64,000 nt of DNA from Pseudomonas alcaligenes (GTDB lineage: Bacteria; Pseudomonadota; Gammaproteobacteria; Pseudomonadales; Pseudomonadaceae), in assembly GCF_041729615.1 (NCBI RefSeq), contig NZ_CP154874.1, positions 129,001 to 193,000 on the forward strand, given 5' to 3'. The notes under the pieces are model-generated. The model searched no databases. It worked only from the letters and a program-made list of their open reading frames with translations, and was not told the origin of the DNA. Positions 25,143 through 34,323 of this stretch are shown here, piece after piece. The number at the start of each line of letters is the position of its first letter. Position 1 is the stretch's first letter. The position numbers and the translations under genes are program-made.

Positions 25143-27965
25143 ATGTCAGTTGATACCGAGTGGCTAGTGGAGTTCTTTCGCCGACAGGCGCGCCTTGGTT
25201 TCGAGGAGGGCGATTACACTCGTACCCGCAATTGCTGCCGGGAGTTGCTGCAACAGCTACCCAAGGATCGCGAGGCCTGGCAGTTGCTCGGCGAGGCGGC
25301 CCTGGCCAGTCGCGACAATGTGACGGCCTTGCGCGCTTTCGATCATCTGCTCGAGCTGGATCCCCAGAACGCCGACTATGCGATGCGGCTTGGCCAGGCG
25401 AGCCTGCAGGCCCAGGACTGGCCATCGGCGGTGGCCGCATTCGATCAGGTCCTGAAGCTTCAACCCGGCCACCCGGCAGCCCGCGAGGCCTTGGAGCTCA
25501 TCGGCCAACTGCAGGCCAAGCTCGATATCCTGGGACAGCTGCCTGAGGCGATACCCGGGCGCAATGACCCTTGTCCCTGTGGCAGTGGCTTGAAGTACAA
25601 GAAGTGCTGCCTGCTCAAGGGGGCGCAGCAGATTGCCCAGCAGCGCATCGAAGAAGCCTACTCTGCCGGCGAGTGGCAGCAGGTATTGGGCCTGATTGCC
25701 GATCTGGAGGTGCTTGCACCTCGCCATGAGTTGCTGCTGGCGATGGCGCGTTACCAGCTGGGGCAGCGCCAGCATGCCTATCCGCTGCTCAAGGTTGCTC
25801 GGCGTCGTTGGCCTGATGATCTCGAGGTGACGGCCGCGCTTGCCGACCTGGAATTGGATCATGATGTTGCCGCCGCGCAGCGGCTGGCCGAAGTCGTCCT
25901 GGCTGCGCAGCCGGGACAATGGCGTGCCAGCCTGGTGCTGGCTGCGGTTCATGCACGGCAGGGGCAGACGGCGGCATCCGAGGCGGCTCTGCGCGAGCTG
26001 GTACGTATCGATCCCGCCTGTGACACCGCCTGGTTGCGCTTGAGCAATTTCCTGCGCAAATCCCAGCGCGAGCAGGAAGAGGCGCAGCTGATGCGTGAAT
26101 GGACCGAGCGTTGCCCGGATAACCCAGTGGCCTGGCTCCATCGTGGCATGTCTGCGGTCCTTGCGGCGCGCGGTGATGAAGCGCGGGCTCATTTGAATCA
26201 GGCCCTTGCTCTCGATCCTCACAATCACGAGGCGCATTGCTGGATAGGGCAGTCCTACCAGAACGAACAGAATCCACATCGCGCTCTGGAACATCTGATG
26301 CTCGGTTTGCAGATCAAGCCCGATTATCAGGTGGGCTGGAATATGCTCGGCGGGGTCTACCACTCGGTGGGGCGCCAGCATGAGGCCGAGGGCTGCTTCA
26401 TGCGTGCCCTGGCGATCACTCCGGACCAGGCCGAGGCCTGGAACAACCTGGCCAATACCTATTTGGATGCACGGCTGCTCGACGAAGCCGAGCGGGTCAT
26501 GCATGTAGGCATCAGCCTGAATGGCCGAGAGCCCAACTTGTGGAACAATCTCGGCAACATTCTCAGTGCCGCCAAGCGCATCAGCGAGGCGCGCGAGGCT
26601 TACCAGAAGGCCTTGGAGGTAGCCCCGGACTACCGGCCGGTGCTGATCAATCTGGCCGGGGTCGAGGCCAACTTCGGCAATCTGGATCGGGCCATCGAGT
26701 TGCTGAGAGGAGTTCTGGATGCCGCCCAGGCGCGTACCAATACCTTCTTCTTCGCCAACTATCATGCAGACTGGAGTGGTGAGCAGGTCTTTGCTGTCTA
26801 TTGGGACATCATCGAGCGCTTCTTTCCCCAGCGTCGTTATTTCGACTACGCCAACAGCCTGCAGCCCAAGCGGCGCCTGCGTATCGGCTATATCTCACCG
26901 GACTTCCGTCATCACGTCTGCGCGCTCTTCATCGAGCCGCTGATGCGCAATCACGATCACGAGAAGGTAGAAGTATTTGCCTACTCGCTAGTGCGCCTGG
27001 AGGACCAGGTGACCGAGCGCTTCATGGGCTATGCGGATCATTGGCGGCATTGCGTCGGCCTGAGCAATGAGCTGATCGCCGAGCAGATCCGGGCCGATCA
27101 GATCGATATTCTTGTCGATCTCGCCGGGCATACCGCCAACAATGGGCTGGCCTGCCTGGCGCTCAAGCCTGCACCGGTCCAGGTCAGCTGGTGGATGGGT
27201 TTTGCCTTCGGCACCGGTCTGAAGGCGGTGGACTATTTCCTGGCCGACGAGCAGATGCTGCCGCCCGGCTGCGAGGCCTCGTTTGCCGAGCAGCTCTGGC
27301 GCATGCCTGGGCCGGCGGTGGCCTACATGCCCAATGCCATGATGCCGGAAGTATCGCCGCTGCCGGCGCTGAGCAACGGTCATATCACCTTTGGCAGCCT
27401 GACCCGCCCGGTACGCCTCAATCATCGGGTGATTCGTGTCTGGTCGGAGTTGCTCAAACGAGTGCCCAACTCGCGCCTGATCCTCGATAGCAGTGCCTTC
27501 GATGACGCTGGCCTGTGTGAGCACTATCGGCACAAGTTCGCCGAGCAGGGTATCGACCCTGCGCGCCTGGATTTTGGCTACACCGCGCCGGTCTGGGATG
27601 CGCTCGGCAAGATGGATATCGCACTGGACTGCTTCCCGCACAACTCCGGCACTACCCTCTATGAGAGCCTGTGGATGGGGCTTCCGGTGGTCACGCTGCG
27701 CCATCGGCCCTCCATGGGGCGGGTGGGCGCGCTGATCCTGCATGGCATGGGGCGTGGCGAGTGGTGTGCCGATAGCGAGGAGGAGTATCTCGACAAATTG
27801 GCGGCCCTGGCGGCCGATCCCGGTGAACTGGCGCGCATACGCGCGGGGCTGCGTGAAGAAATGCGCAACTCGCCGCTGTGCGACGGAGTCGATTTCGCTC
27901 GCCGCATGGAGCTGACTTACCAGCAGATGTGGCAGCGCTACTGCGAGCAAGGAGAACAACAATGA
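25143..27965 (+). CDS. TPR/SPINDLY-type (GT41) glycosyltransferase with SEC-C motif
   Basis: 940 residues from the ATG at 25143; an upstream in-frame TTG at 25098 lies inside the promoter. Residues about 10-130 and 165-560 are tandem TPR helices (for example [53 protein letters not shown]). Between them, at about 140-157, is a SEC-C zinc motif ([13 protein letters not shown]). Residues about 576-935 form the OGT-like catalytic part: [75 protein letters not shown]. Known members transfer a sugar to Ser/Thr of proteins. Its place upstream of fliC makes flagellin the likely acceptor. Overlaps the next gene by 4 bases. Confidence 0.88.
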   Translation: MSVDTEWLVEFFRRQARLGFEEGDYTRTRNCCRELLQQLPKDREAWQLLGEAALASRDNVTALRAFDHLLELDPQNADYAMRLGQASLQAQDWPSAVAAFDQVLKLQPGHPAAREALELIGQLQAKLDILGQLPEAIPGRNDPCPCGSGLKYKKCCLLKGAQQIAQQRIEEAYSAGEWQQVLGLIADLEVLAPRHELLLAMARYQLGQRQHAYPLLKVARRRWPDDLEVTAALADLELDHDVAAAQRLAEVVLAAQPGQWRASLVLAAVHARQGQTAASEAALRELVRIDPACDTAWLRLSNFLRKSQREQEEAQLMREWTERCPDNPVAWLHRGMSAVLAARGDEARAHLNQALALDPHNHEAHCWIGQSYQNEQNPHRALEHLMLGLQIKPDYQVGWNMLGGVYHSVGRQHEAEGCFMRALAITPDQAEAWNNLANTYLDARLLDEAERVMHVGISLNGREPNLWNNLGNILSAAKRISEAREAYQKALEVAPDYRPVLINLAGVEANFGNLDRAIELLRGVLDAAQARTNTFFFANYHADWSGEQVFAVYWDIIERFFPQRRYFDYANSLQPKRRLRIGYISPDFRHHVCALFIEPLMRNHDHEKVEVFAYSLVRLEDQVTERFMGYADHWRHCVGLSNELIAEQIRADQIDILVDLAGHTANNGLACLALKPAPVQVSWWMGFAFGTGLKAVDYFLADEQMLPPGCEASFAEQLWRMPGPAVAYMPNAMMPEVSPLPALSNGHITFGSLTRPVRLNHRVIRVWSELLKRVPNSRLILDSSAFDDAGLCEHYRHKFAEQGIDPARLDFGYTAPVWDALGKMDIALDCFPHNSGTTLYESLWMGLPVVTLRHRPSMGRVGALILHGMGRGEWCADSEEEYLDKLAALAADPGELARIRAGLREEMRNSPLCDGVDFARRMELTYQQMWQRYCEQGEQQ

Positions 27966-28735
27966 AAGCAGTGATCCTGGCCGGCGGCCTGGGCACCCGC
28001 ATCAGCGAGGAATCGCACCTCAAGCCCAAGCCGATGATCGAGATCGGTGGCAAGCCGATTCTCTGGCACATCATGAAGCAGTACTCGGCCCACGGTATTC
28101 AGGACTTCGTCATCTGCCTGGGCTACAAGGGCTATGCGATCAAGGACTTCTTCGCCAACTACTTCCTGCACACCTCCGATGTCACCTTCGACATGCGCAA
28201 CAACCAGATGGAGGTGCATCAGAACTACAGCGAACCCTGGCGCGTGACGCTGGTGGATACCGGCGAGGACACCATGACCGGTGGCCGCTTGCGCCGTGTC
28301 GGACGCTTTCTCGAGCAGGACGAGGCCTTCTGCTTCACCTACGGCGACGGCGTATCCGACCTGGACATCGGCGCCCTGGTTGACTTCCACAAGCGGCACG
28401 GCAAGCACGCCACCGTTACCGCCGTGCAGCCGCCTGGCCGCTATGGTGCCCTGGCTCGCGAGGGCGATCAGGTCACCGGGTTCGTCGAGAAGCCACGCGG
28501 CGACGGCGGTTGGATCAACGGTGGTTTCTTCGTGCTGTCACCCAAGGTATTGCCCTATATCGCCGAGGACTCCACCACCTGGGAGGCCGAACCGTTGGGC
28601 CAGCTGGCCAGCGAGGGGCAGCTGATGGCCTTCCAGCATGAAGGTTTCTGGCACCCGATGGATACCCTGCGCGACAAGAACTACCTGGAACAGCTGTGGC
28701 AGAGTGGAGAGGCACCTTGGAAGCAGTGGAACTGA
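27962..28735 (+). CDS. rfbF: Glucose-1-phosphate cytidylyltransferase
   Basis: 257 residues from the ATG at 27962, overlapping the upstream stop as ATGA, so translation is probably coupled. The nucleotidyltransferase signature [39 protein letters not shown] is that of RfbF, and [42 protein letters not shown] follow. It makes CDP-glucose from CTP and glucose-1-phosphate, the first committed step of the CDP-sugar pathway. RfbF length is normal. Confidence 0.96.
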   Translation: MKAVILAGGLGTRISEESHLKPKPMIEIGGKPILWHIMKQYSAHGIQDFVICLGYKGYAIKDFFANYFLHTSDVTFDMRNNQMEVHQNYSEPWRVTLVDTGEDTMTGGRLRRVGRFLEQDEAFCFTYGDGVSDLDIGALVDFHKRHGKHATVTAVQPPGRYGALAREGDQVTGFVEKPRGDGGWINGGFFVLSPKVLPYIAEDSTTWEAEPLGQLASEGQLMAFQHEGFWHPMDTLRDKNYLEQLWQSGEAPWKQWN

Positions 28736-29799
28736 GTCGCGAGTTCTGGCACGGCAAGCGGGTCCTGCTGACCGGTCACACCGGCTTCAAGGGCGGCTGG
28801 CTGGCGCTCTGGCTGCAGAGCTGGGGTGCCCAAGTGACCGGATTCGCCCTCGATCCCTCCACCGATCCCAGTCTGTTCGAGCTGGCGCGGGTAGGTGAGG
28901 GCATCGACAGCCGCATCGGCGACCTGCGTGATCTGCCGGCTTTGCTGGCGCTGGTGGCCGAGGTCAAGCCCGAGATCGTTCTGCATCTGGCCGCTCAGCC
29001 GTTGGTGCGCGAGGGCTACCGCGATCCGCTGGGCACCTATGCCAGCAATGTAATGGGCACCCTGCATCTGCTTGAGGCGCTGCGCCAGGTCTGCGGTGTC
29101 AGGGCCTGCGTGGTGGTGACCACCGACAAGGTCTATGCCAATAACGAATGGGCCTGGCCCTACCGGGAGAACGAGCCACTCGGCGGTCACGACCCCTACA
29201 GCAGCAGCAAGGCCTGTTGCGAGTTGCTGGCGCAGTCATTTGCTGCCTCCTATTTTCCGGCGTCCCGCCATGCTGAGCACGGGTTGGCCCTGGCCACCGC
29301 TCGGGCCGGCAATGTGCTGGGCGGTGGCGACTTCTCGGCCGATCGCCTGGTGCCGGACGTTTTGGCTGCCTGGACGCGTGGCGAGCCGGTGACCCTGCGT
29401 TACCCGCAGGCCGTACGCCCCTGGCAGCATGCCCTGGAGCCGCTGGCCGGTTACCTGCAGCTGGCCCAGGGGCTCTACGAGCAGGGGCCGGTCGTAGCCG
29501 GCGCCTGGAACTTCGGCCCCGCCGACAGCGACACCTGCAATGTTGGCGAGGTGGTGGCGCGTCTGGCCGCGCGCTGGCCGCAGGCGCCGGGTCTGAAGAT
29601 CGAACCCAGCGAGCTGCACGAGGCCGGCCTGCTGCGCCTGGACAGCAGTCGTGCGCGCCAGCTGCTCGGCTGGCAGCCGCGCTGGGGGCTGGACGACTGC
29701 CTGGCGCAGACCCTCGACTGGCACCTGGCCTGGCAGCGTGGCGACGACATGCGCGCCGTGACCCTGGCCCAGCTGGCCGGCTACTGGGGGCAGGCATGA
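28717..29799 (+). CDS. rfbG: CDP-glucose 4,6-dehydratase
   Basis: 360 residues from the TTG at 28717 ([16 protein letters not shown]), just after a GGAGAGG box; GTG codons at 28696 and 28726 are alternatives. It overlaps rfbF by 19 bases. SDR features: the NAD-binding [26 protein letters not shown], and the catalytic YSSSK. The WHGKRV and [10 protein letters not shown] motifs are those of RfbG. It converts CDP-glucose to CDP-4-dehydro-6-deoxyglucose. Confidence 0.94.
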   Translation: MEAVELSREFWHGKRVLLTGHTGFKGGWLALWLQSWGAQVTGFALDPSTDPSLFELARVGEGIDSRIGDLRDLPALLALVAEVKPEIVLHLAAQPLVREGYRDPLGTYASNVMGTLHLLEALRQVCGVRACVVVTTDKVYANNEWAWPYRENEPLGGHDPYSSSKACCELLAQSFAASYFPASRHAEHGLALATARAGNVLGGGDFSADRLVPDVLAAWTRGEPVTLRYPQAVRPWQHALEPLAGYLQLAQGLYEQGPVVAGAWNFGPADSDTCNVGEVVARLAARWPQAPGLKIEPSELHEAGLLRLDSSRARQLLGWQPRWGLDDCLAQTLDWHLAWQRGDDMRAVTLAQLAGYWGQA

Positions 29800-30356
29800 G
29801 CGAGCTCCAGCTGATCGAGCTGCCGCTGCCGGGGCTGTCCGCCCTGCAGCATCGCGTGCATCAGGACGAGCGCGGTCGTTTCGCCCGCCTGTATTGCGAA
29901 GGCAGCCTGGAGTTGTTCGGCCAGCCTTTCCATGTGCGGCAGATCAACCAGTCGCTGACCCGCGAACGCGGCACCGTGCGCGGTCTGCACTTCCAGTACC
30001 CGCCGCATGCCGAGAGCAAGCTGATCACCTGCCTGCGTGGTGTGGTGTGGGATGTGGCGGTGGACGTACGACAGGGCTCGCCGACCTTCCTGCGCTGGCA
30101 CGCCGAGCGGCTGGAGGCCGGTGACGGCCGCAGCTTGCTGTTGCCGCCAGGTTTCGCCCACGGCTTCCAGGCTCTCAGTGACGATGCCGAGCTGCTCTAC
30201 CTGCACAGCGCCGATTACACCCCGGGCCACGAAGGCGGCTTGTCCGTTGGCGACCCACGTCTGGCCATCGACTGGCCGCTGCCATTCAAGAACCTGTCGG
30301 CCCGCGATGTCGGCCATCCGCTGTTGGATGAGAGTTTCCAAGGAGTCCGCTTATGA
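29796..30356 (+). CDS. NDP-4-keto-6-deoxysugar 3,5-epimerase family (RfbC-like)
   Basis: 186 residues; starts with a 4-base ATGA overlap with rfbG. The cupin fold of RfbC is clear: HQDERGRFARLYC, QINQSLTRERGTVRGLHFQYPP with the catalytic histidine, KLITCLRGVVWDVAVDVRQGSPTF, PPGFAHGFQAL and the C-terminal IDWPLP. In this context the substrate should be the CDP-linked 4-keto-6-deoxy sugar from RfbG, epimerised at C3 and/or C5. The exact outcome cannot be read. Confidence 0.9.
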   Translation: MSELQLIELPLPGLSALQHRVHQDERGRFARLYCEGSLELFGQPFHVRQINQSLTRERGTVRGLHFQYPPHAESKLITCLRGVVWDVAVDVRQGSPTFLRWHAERLEAGDGRSLLLPPGFAHGFQALSDDAELLYLHSADYTPGHEGGLSVGDPRLAIDWPLPFKNLSARDVGHPLLDESFQGVRL

Positions 30357-31585
30357 ACTGCCGTGGCTGCGGTGCGCACCTGCACCTGCCGTTGATCGAC
30401 CTGGGCACGGCGCCGCCGTCCAACGCTTATGTGAGCGCCGCGCAACTCGACCAGGCCGAGCAGTGGGTGCCGCTAAGGGTGCAGGTATGTGACTCGTGCT
30501 GGCTGGTGCAGACCGAGGACTACCGCGCCGCCGACAGCCTCTTCGATGCCGACTATGCCTACTTCAGCTCCTTCTCCAGCAGCTGGCTGGCCCATGCCGA
30601 GCGCTACGTCGCCAGCATGACCGAGCGCTTCGGCCTGAATGCGCAGAGTCGGGTAGTAGAAATCGCCGCCAATGACGGCTACCTGCTGCAGTATGTGGCG
30701 GGGCGCGGCATGCCCTGTCTGGGTATCGAGCCCACCGCCAGCACGGCGCGTGCGGCGAGGGAGAAGGGCCTGGAGATTCGCGAGCTGTTCTTCGGCGAGG
30801 CCGTTGGTCGTCAACTGGCGGAGGAGGGCTGGAGCGCCGATCTGATGGCGGCCAACAATGTGTTGGCCCACGTGCCGGACATCAACGACTTCCTCAAGGG
30901 CTTCGCTGCGCTGCTGAAGCCGACTGGCGTGGCCACCTTCGAGTTTCCCCATCTGCTGCGGCTGATGGCCGAACACCAGTTCGATACTCTCTATCATGAG
31001 CACTATTCCTATCTGTCGCTGACCGCAGTGCAGACACTCTGTGAGCGCAACGGTCTGGCCGTGTTCGATGTCGAGGAGCTGCCGACCCATGGCGGTTCGC
31101 TGCGGGTCTTCGTGCAGCGTACCGGGGGCGCGCGCCCGGTTTCTGCCGCCGTCGGCGAGTTGCTGGCGCGCGAGGAAGCGAGCGGGGTGAAGACCGTCGC
31201 CTATTACGAGAGCCTGGCGCCGGCCGCCGAGCGCATCAAGCACGAGCTGCTGCGCTTCCTGCTCAAGGCCAAGGCCGAGGGCAAGAAGGTGGTCGGCTAC
31301 GGCGCGGCGGCCAAGGGCAACACCCTGCTCAACTACGCCGGGGTGCGTGGCGACCTACTGGCCTGGGTGGCCGATGCCAACCCGCACAAGCAGGGCAAGT
31401 TCCTGCCGGGCAGCCGCATTCCTATCGTCGAACCGGCGCGCATCGCCATCGAGAAACCGGACTATGTGCTGGTGCTGCCGTGGAACCTGCTGAGTGAGGT
31501 GATGGAGCAGCAGGCCGTGGTCAAGACCTGGGGTGGCCGCTTCGTGGTTGCCGTGCCAGGGCTGCAAGAGTTTGCCGCTCGTTAA
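30353..31585 (+). CDS. Sugar C-methyltransferase (TylC3/NovU-type)
   Basis: 410 residues; 4-base overlap with the epimerase gene. An N-terminal zinc-binding domain has C3, C6, C46 and C49 (CRGC and CDSC). The SAM-binding core starts VVEIAANDGYLLQYVAGRGMPCLGIEPT and contains FEFPHLLRLM and DTLYHEHYSYLSL, a hallmark of the 3-C-methyltransferases. The C-terminal domain has GYGAAAKGNTLLNYAGV and PGSRIPI. Known relatives add a methyl to carbon 3 of 4-keto sugars such as in mycarose. Here the likely substrate is a CDP-4-keto-6-deoxy sugar, giving a branched sugar. Confidence 0.88.
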   Translation: MNCRGCGAHLHLPLIDLGTAPPSNAYVSAAQLDQAEQWVPLRVQVCDSCWLVQTEDYRAADSLFDADYAYFSSFSSSWLAHAERYVASMTERFGLNAQSRVVEIAANDGYLLQYVAGRGMPCLGIEPTASTARAAREKGLEIRELFFGEAVGRQLAEEGWSADLMAANNVLAHVPDINDFLKGFAALLKPTGVATFEFPHLLRLMAEHQFDTLYHEHYSYLSLTAVQTLCERNGLAVFDVEELPTHGGSLRVFVQRTGGARPVSAAVGELLAREEASGVKTVAYYESLAPAAERIKHELLRFLLKAKAEGKKVVGYGAAAKGNTLLNYAGVRGDLLAWVADANPHKQGKFLPGSRIPIVEPARIAIEKPDYVLVLPWNLLSEVMEQQAVVKTWGGRFVVAVPGLQEFAAR

Positions 31586-31600
31586 TCCTCGGGGGGGATC

Positions 31601-32347
31601 ATGGCTAACTTCATTACGGAAGCGTTTTACGGGGTGCGAGATCAGGAGCAATTTGTCGACGGCATTGCCCGTGCTCTAAACACCTTGCAGCCAGATGGGA
31701 TTTTTGTTGCCGATAACCTGATTACCTGGAATCGGAACATGGGCTTTCTGCAGGACGAGAAATTCGTTTCTGCAATCAACAGCAACTCCCCGGATATTCA
31801 GGAGCAGTCGCTGATATGGCGCTTGCATACATTGTGCTGGGCCGCCAGGCAGTGCAGTCGGCTGGATGGGGATTTTGTCGAGGCCGGGGTTTACAAGGGT
31901 TTCACGGTTAAAGTCATCTGCGATTACTTGGGCTTCAACTCTCTGGAGCGTGATTACTATTTATACGACGTATTTTGTCACTCCCCGGAGATGAAACATC
32001 ATGCCCTGAGTGCGCATGGCGAGCATCTGTACGCGCAGGTTTGCGAGCGTTTCAGGGATTATCCCAGGGTGAAGGTCGTGCAGGGGTTGGTGCCCGAATC
32101 TTTTGCCAAGGGCGTGCCCGAGAGGATCGCCTTCATGCACATCGATATGAACAACGCGGATGCAGAGGTTGCGGTTCTGGATCGCTTCTATGAGCGTCTG
32201 GTACCCGGCGGAATGATAGTTTTCGATGACTATGGCTGGTTGTGGTATCAGGCCCAGCAGCATGCCGAGGATGCGTGGCTCAACCGACATCATGGTGAGC
32301 GCATCCTGGAGTTGCCAACCGGGCAAGGCCTGCTGGTCAAGCTCTGA
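31601..32347 (+). CDS. TylF/MycF-type methyltransferase
   Basis: 248 residues. The SAM motif DFVEAGVYKGFTVKVICDYL and the TylF hallmarks AFMHIDMNNADAEVAVLDRFYERLVPGGMIVFDDYG are visible, so an O-methyltransferase acting on a sugar hydroxyl is most likely. The DNA is clearly poorer in G+C than its neighbours (31921-31980 is 24/60 G+C), with AT-ending codons such as TTT, ATT and TAT, which suggests separate acquisition. It sits 15 bases after the C-methyltransferase gene. Confidence 0.82.
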   Translation: MANFITEAFYGVRDQEQFVDGIARALNTLQPDGIFVADNLITWNRNMGFLQDEKFVSAINSNSPDIQEQSLIWRLHTLCWAARQCSRLDGDFVEAGVYKGFTVKVICDYLGFNSLERDYYLYDVFCHSPEMKHHALSAHGEHLYAQVCERFRDYPRVKVVQGLVPESFAKGVPERIAFMHIDMNNADAEVAVLDRFYERLVPGGMIVFDDYGWLWYQAQQHAEDAWLNRHHGERILELPTGQGLLVKL

Positions 32348-32349
32348 AT

Positions 32350-33270
32350 ATGCCAAGTGCTCGCGAGTGTGTTCTGGTTACAGGGGCGGGGGGCTTCGTT
32401 GGCCGTCATGTGCTGGGTCAATTGCTTGATTCGGGCTGGGATGTGCATGCCGTCTATCGTCCCGGGGGGCCGTCGGCTGAGGTGCAGGGCAAGGCGCAAG
32501 TTCATTCGGTGGACTTGTTGCTACCCGGAGCCGCCGATACTTTGCTCGGAGCCGTAAGGCCGCAACGCCTGTTGCACCTGGCCTGGTGTGCGAAGCCTGG
32601 CGAGTACTGGACCTCGTCGGAAAACCTTGGCTGGGTGCGGGCCACTCTGGAGTTGCTCGAATCCTTCCGGATTCATGGTGGCGAGCAGGCGGTGCTGGTG
32701 GGCACCTGTGCCGAATATGACTGGAGCGGCAATGGCATCTGCCAGGAGTATGCGACTCCTCTGCGTCCGGCGACTCCTTACGGCCGCTGCAAGAATGCGA
32801 CTCGTGAGTTGGCCGAGCTATTCGGCCAGCTACATGGCATACCGATCGCTTGGGCGCGGATCTTCCACGCCTATGGCCCCTTTGAGGCTCAAGGTCGGCT
32901 GGTACCAGCGGTGCTGGCGGCCTTGCTCAAGGGGGAGCCGGCGCGTTGCTCTCATGGCGAACAGCTGCGCGATCTGCTTCATGTGGCGGATGTTGCCGCG
33001 GCGCTGGTGCAGTTGATGAACGTGAAGGCCGATGGCGCCTTCAACATTGGCGGCGGTCAGCCGATACGCCTGCGCGAGGTCATCGAGTACCTGGCCAGGC
33101 AGCTGAACGCAGAACACCTGCTGCAATTCGGGGCTATACCGGTTGCGGCCAACGATCCGCCGTTGCTGATCGCCGATAACCAGCGCTTGCTGGCGACCGG
33201 CTGGCGGCCACGGTTCGATCTGCACAGTGGTTTGGATGATGTCCTCGCCTGGTGGCGCGGGCGAATTTGA
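32350..33270 (+). CDS. NAD(P)-dependent sugar epimerase/reductase (SDR family)
   Basis: 306 residues, 2 bases after the TylF-type gene. Extended SDR layout: dinucleotide motif GAGGFVG at 12-18, HLAW at about 76-79, VGTCAEYDW, catalytic Y144 and K148 (YGRCK), RIFHAYGPFE and the late FNIGGGQPIRLREV. The family includes 4-ketoreductases, 4-epimerases and dehydratases of NDP-sugars. After RfbG and the C-methyltransferase, reduction of the C4 keto group is the most economical role, but this is inference. Confidence 0.85.
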   Translation: MPSARECVLVTGAGGFVGRHVLGQLLDSGWDVHAVYRPGGPSAEVQGKAQVHSVDLLLPGAADTLLGAVRPQRLLHLAWCAKPGEYWTSSENLGWVRATLELLESFRIHGGEQAVLVGTCAEYDWSGNGICQEYATPLRPATPYGRCKNATRELAELFGQLHGIPIAWARIFHAYGPFEAQGRLVPAVLAALLKGEPARCSHGEQLRDLLHVADVAAALVQLMNVKADGAFNIGGGQPIRLREVIEYLARQLNAEHLLQFGAIPVAANDPPLLIADNQRLLATGWRPRFDLHSGLDDVLAWWRGRI

Positions 33271-33290
33271 TACTCGGAAAGGAGCAGGAA

Positions 33291-34055
33291 GTGAAACTGA
33301 CAGTCGATACTGATAACAAGAAACTGGTCCTGGAAGAGGGCGGTGCCGTCCGCGAGCTGGATCTGTACACCGACGAGTCTTTCGAGATTCTCTCCCAGCA
33401 GTGGGTAAACCTCGGCTGGAACCAGAAGTACCCCTATACCTTCTCCTGGATGGGCCGCCCGGTGATCCAGCTGCCGGAAGACATGATCCGCATCCAGGAA
33501 GTGATCTACAGTGTCAAGCCGGACGTGATAGTCGAGACCGGTGTCGCCCACGGCGGCTCACTCATCTATTACGCCAGCCTGTTCAAGGCCATGGGCAAGG
33601 GGCGGGTGATCGGCGTGGACATCGAGATCCGTCCGCACAACCGCAAGGCCATCGAGGAACACGAGCTGTTCAGCTACCTGACCCTGATCGAGGGCAGTTC
33701 GGTGGCCGACGAGGTGGTCGCCCAGGTCAAGTCGCTGATCAAGCCCGGCGAGACTGTGCTGGTGATCCTCGATTCCAACCATAGCTATGCTCATGTGACC
33801 GAAGAGCTGCGCCTGTATTCGCCGCTGGTGACCAAGGGCTCGTACATCGTCTCCACCGATGGGGTGATGAAGGAGGTCAAGGATGTACCGCGTGCCGGCA
33901 AGGACTGGGGGACCGACAACCCGTCCAATGCAGCCATCGATTTCGCCAAGGCCAACCCGCAGTTCGTCATCGAGCAGCCGTCCTGGCCGTTCAACGAGAG
34001 TGGTCTCAGCAAGAACATCACCCACTGGCCCGATGCCTGGTTGAAGCGTATCTAG
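33291..34055 (+). CDS. CmcI-family (cephalosporin hydroxylase/rhamnosyl O-methyltransferase) protein
   Basis: 254 residues from the GTG at 33291, 6 bases after AAAGGAG; the in-frame GTG at 33252 would overlap the previous gene without a ribosome site. The core has IVETGVAHGGSLIYYASL, VIGVDIEIRPHNRKAIEEH, LVILDSNHSYAHVTEELRLYSPLV and YIVSTDGVMKEV, all of the CmcI family. Despite the name, many members are SAM-dependent O-methyltransferases on sugars, and that role suits this island. Last gene of the island before the fliC leader. Confidence 0.83.
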   Translation: MKLTVDTDNKKLVLEEGGAVRELDLYTDESFEILSQQWVNLGWNQKYPYTFSWMGRPVIQLPEDMIRIQEVIYSVKPDVIVETGVAHGGSLIYYASLFKAMGKGRVIGVDIEIRPHNRKAIEEHELFSYLTLIEGSSVADEVVAQVKSLIKPGETVLVILDSNHSYAHVTEELRLYSPLVTKGSYIVSTDGVMKEVKDVPRAGKDWGTDNPSNAAIDFAKANPQFVIEQPSWPFNESGLSKNITHWPDAWLKRI

Positions 34056-34073
34056 GGTGAAAGGTGAGCAAGG

Positions 34074-34099
34074 CGCGCCGTTCTCTTGAACATGGCGCG
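34074..34099 (+). terminator. Hairpin at the end of the glycosylation island
   Basis: CGCGCCGTTC-TCTT-GAAC-AT-GGCGCG: a 10-bp stem with a 2-base bulge. The nearest T run is about 20 bases downstream (TCTTTTTT near 34120), so termination strength is doubtful. Confidence 0.4.
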
Positions 34100-34197
34100 T
34101 CAAACTCGCGACAGTCTGTCTTTTTTCGCGCTGAAGTGATGGTAATTGCCTGTTTTAAAAGGAATAAAAAAAATCGTTTTTCCTTGCTAAAGCCGCC

Positions 34198-34224
34198 TAA
34201 AGTTGCGTCGGAAAGCGCCGATAC
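34198..34224 (+). promoter_or_regulatory. FliA (sigma-28) promoter of fliC
   Basis: TAAA (34198-34201), 15 bases, GCCGATAC (34217-34224): 7 of 8 at the -10. A second TAAAG lies exactly 10 bases further upstream (34188-34192). The 5' leader to the fliC start is about 90 bases. Confidence 0.9.
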
Positions 34225-34323
34225 AAAGACCGAATGCGAACTTTATGGGGCGTCTGAGCAAGCAGGCCCAAAGCTCGCAGGCTCAGACAAACTCAGCAGC
34301 ACGGTCCTTTGGAGGCAAACACC

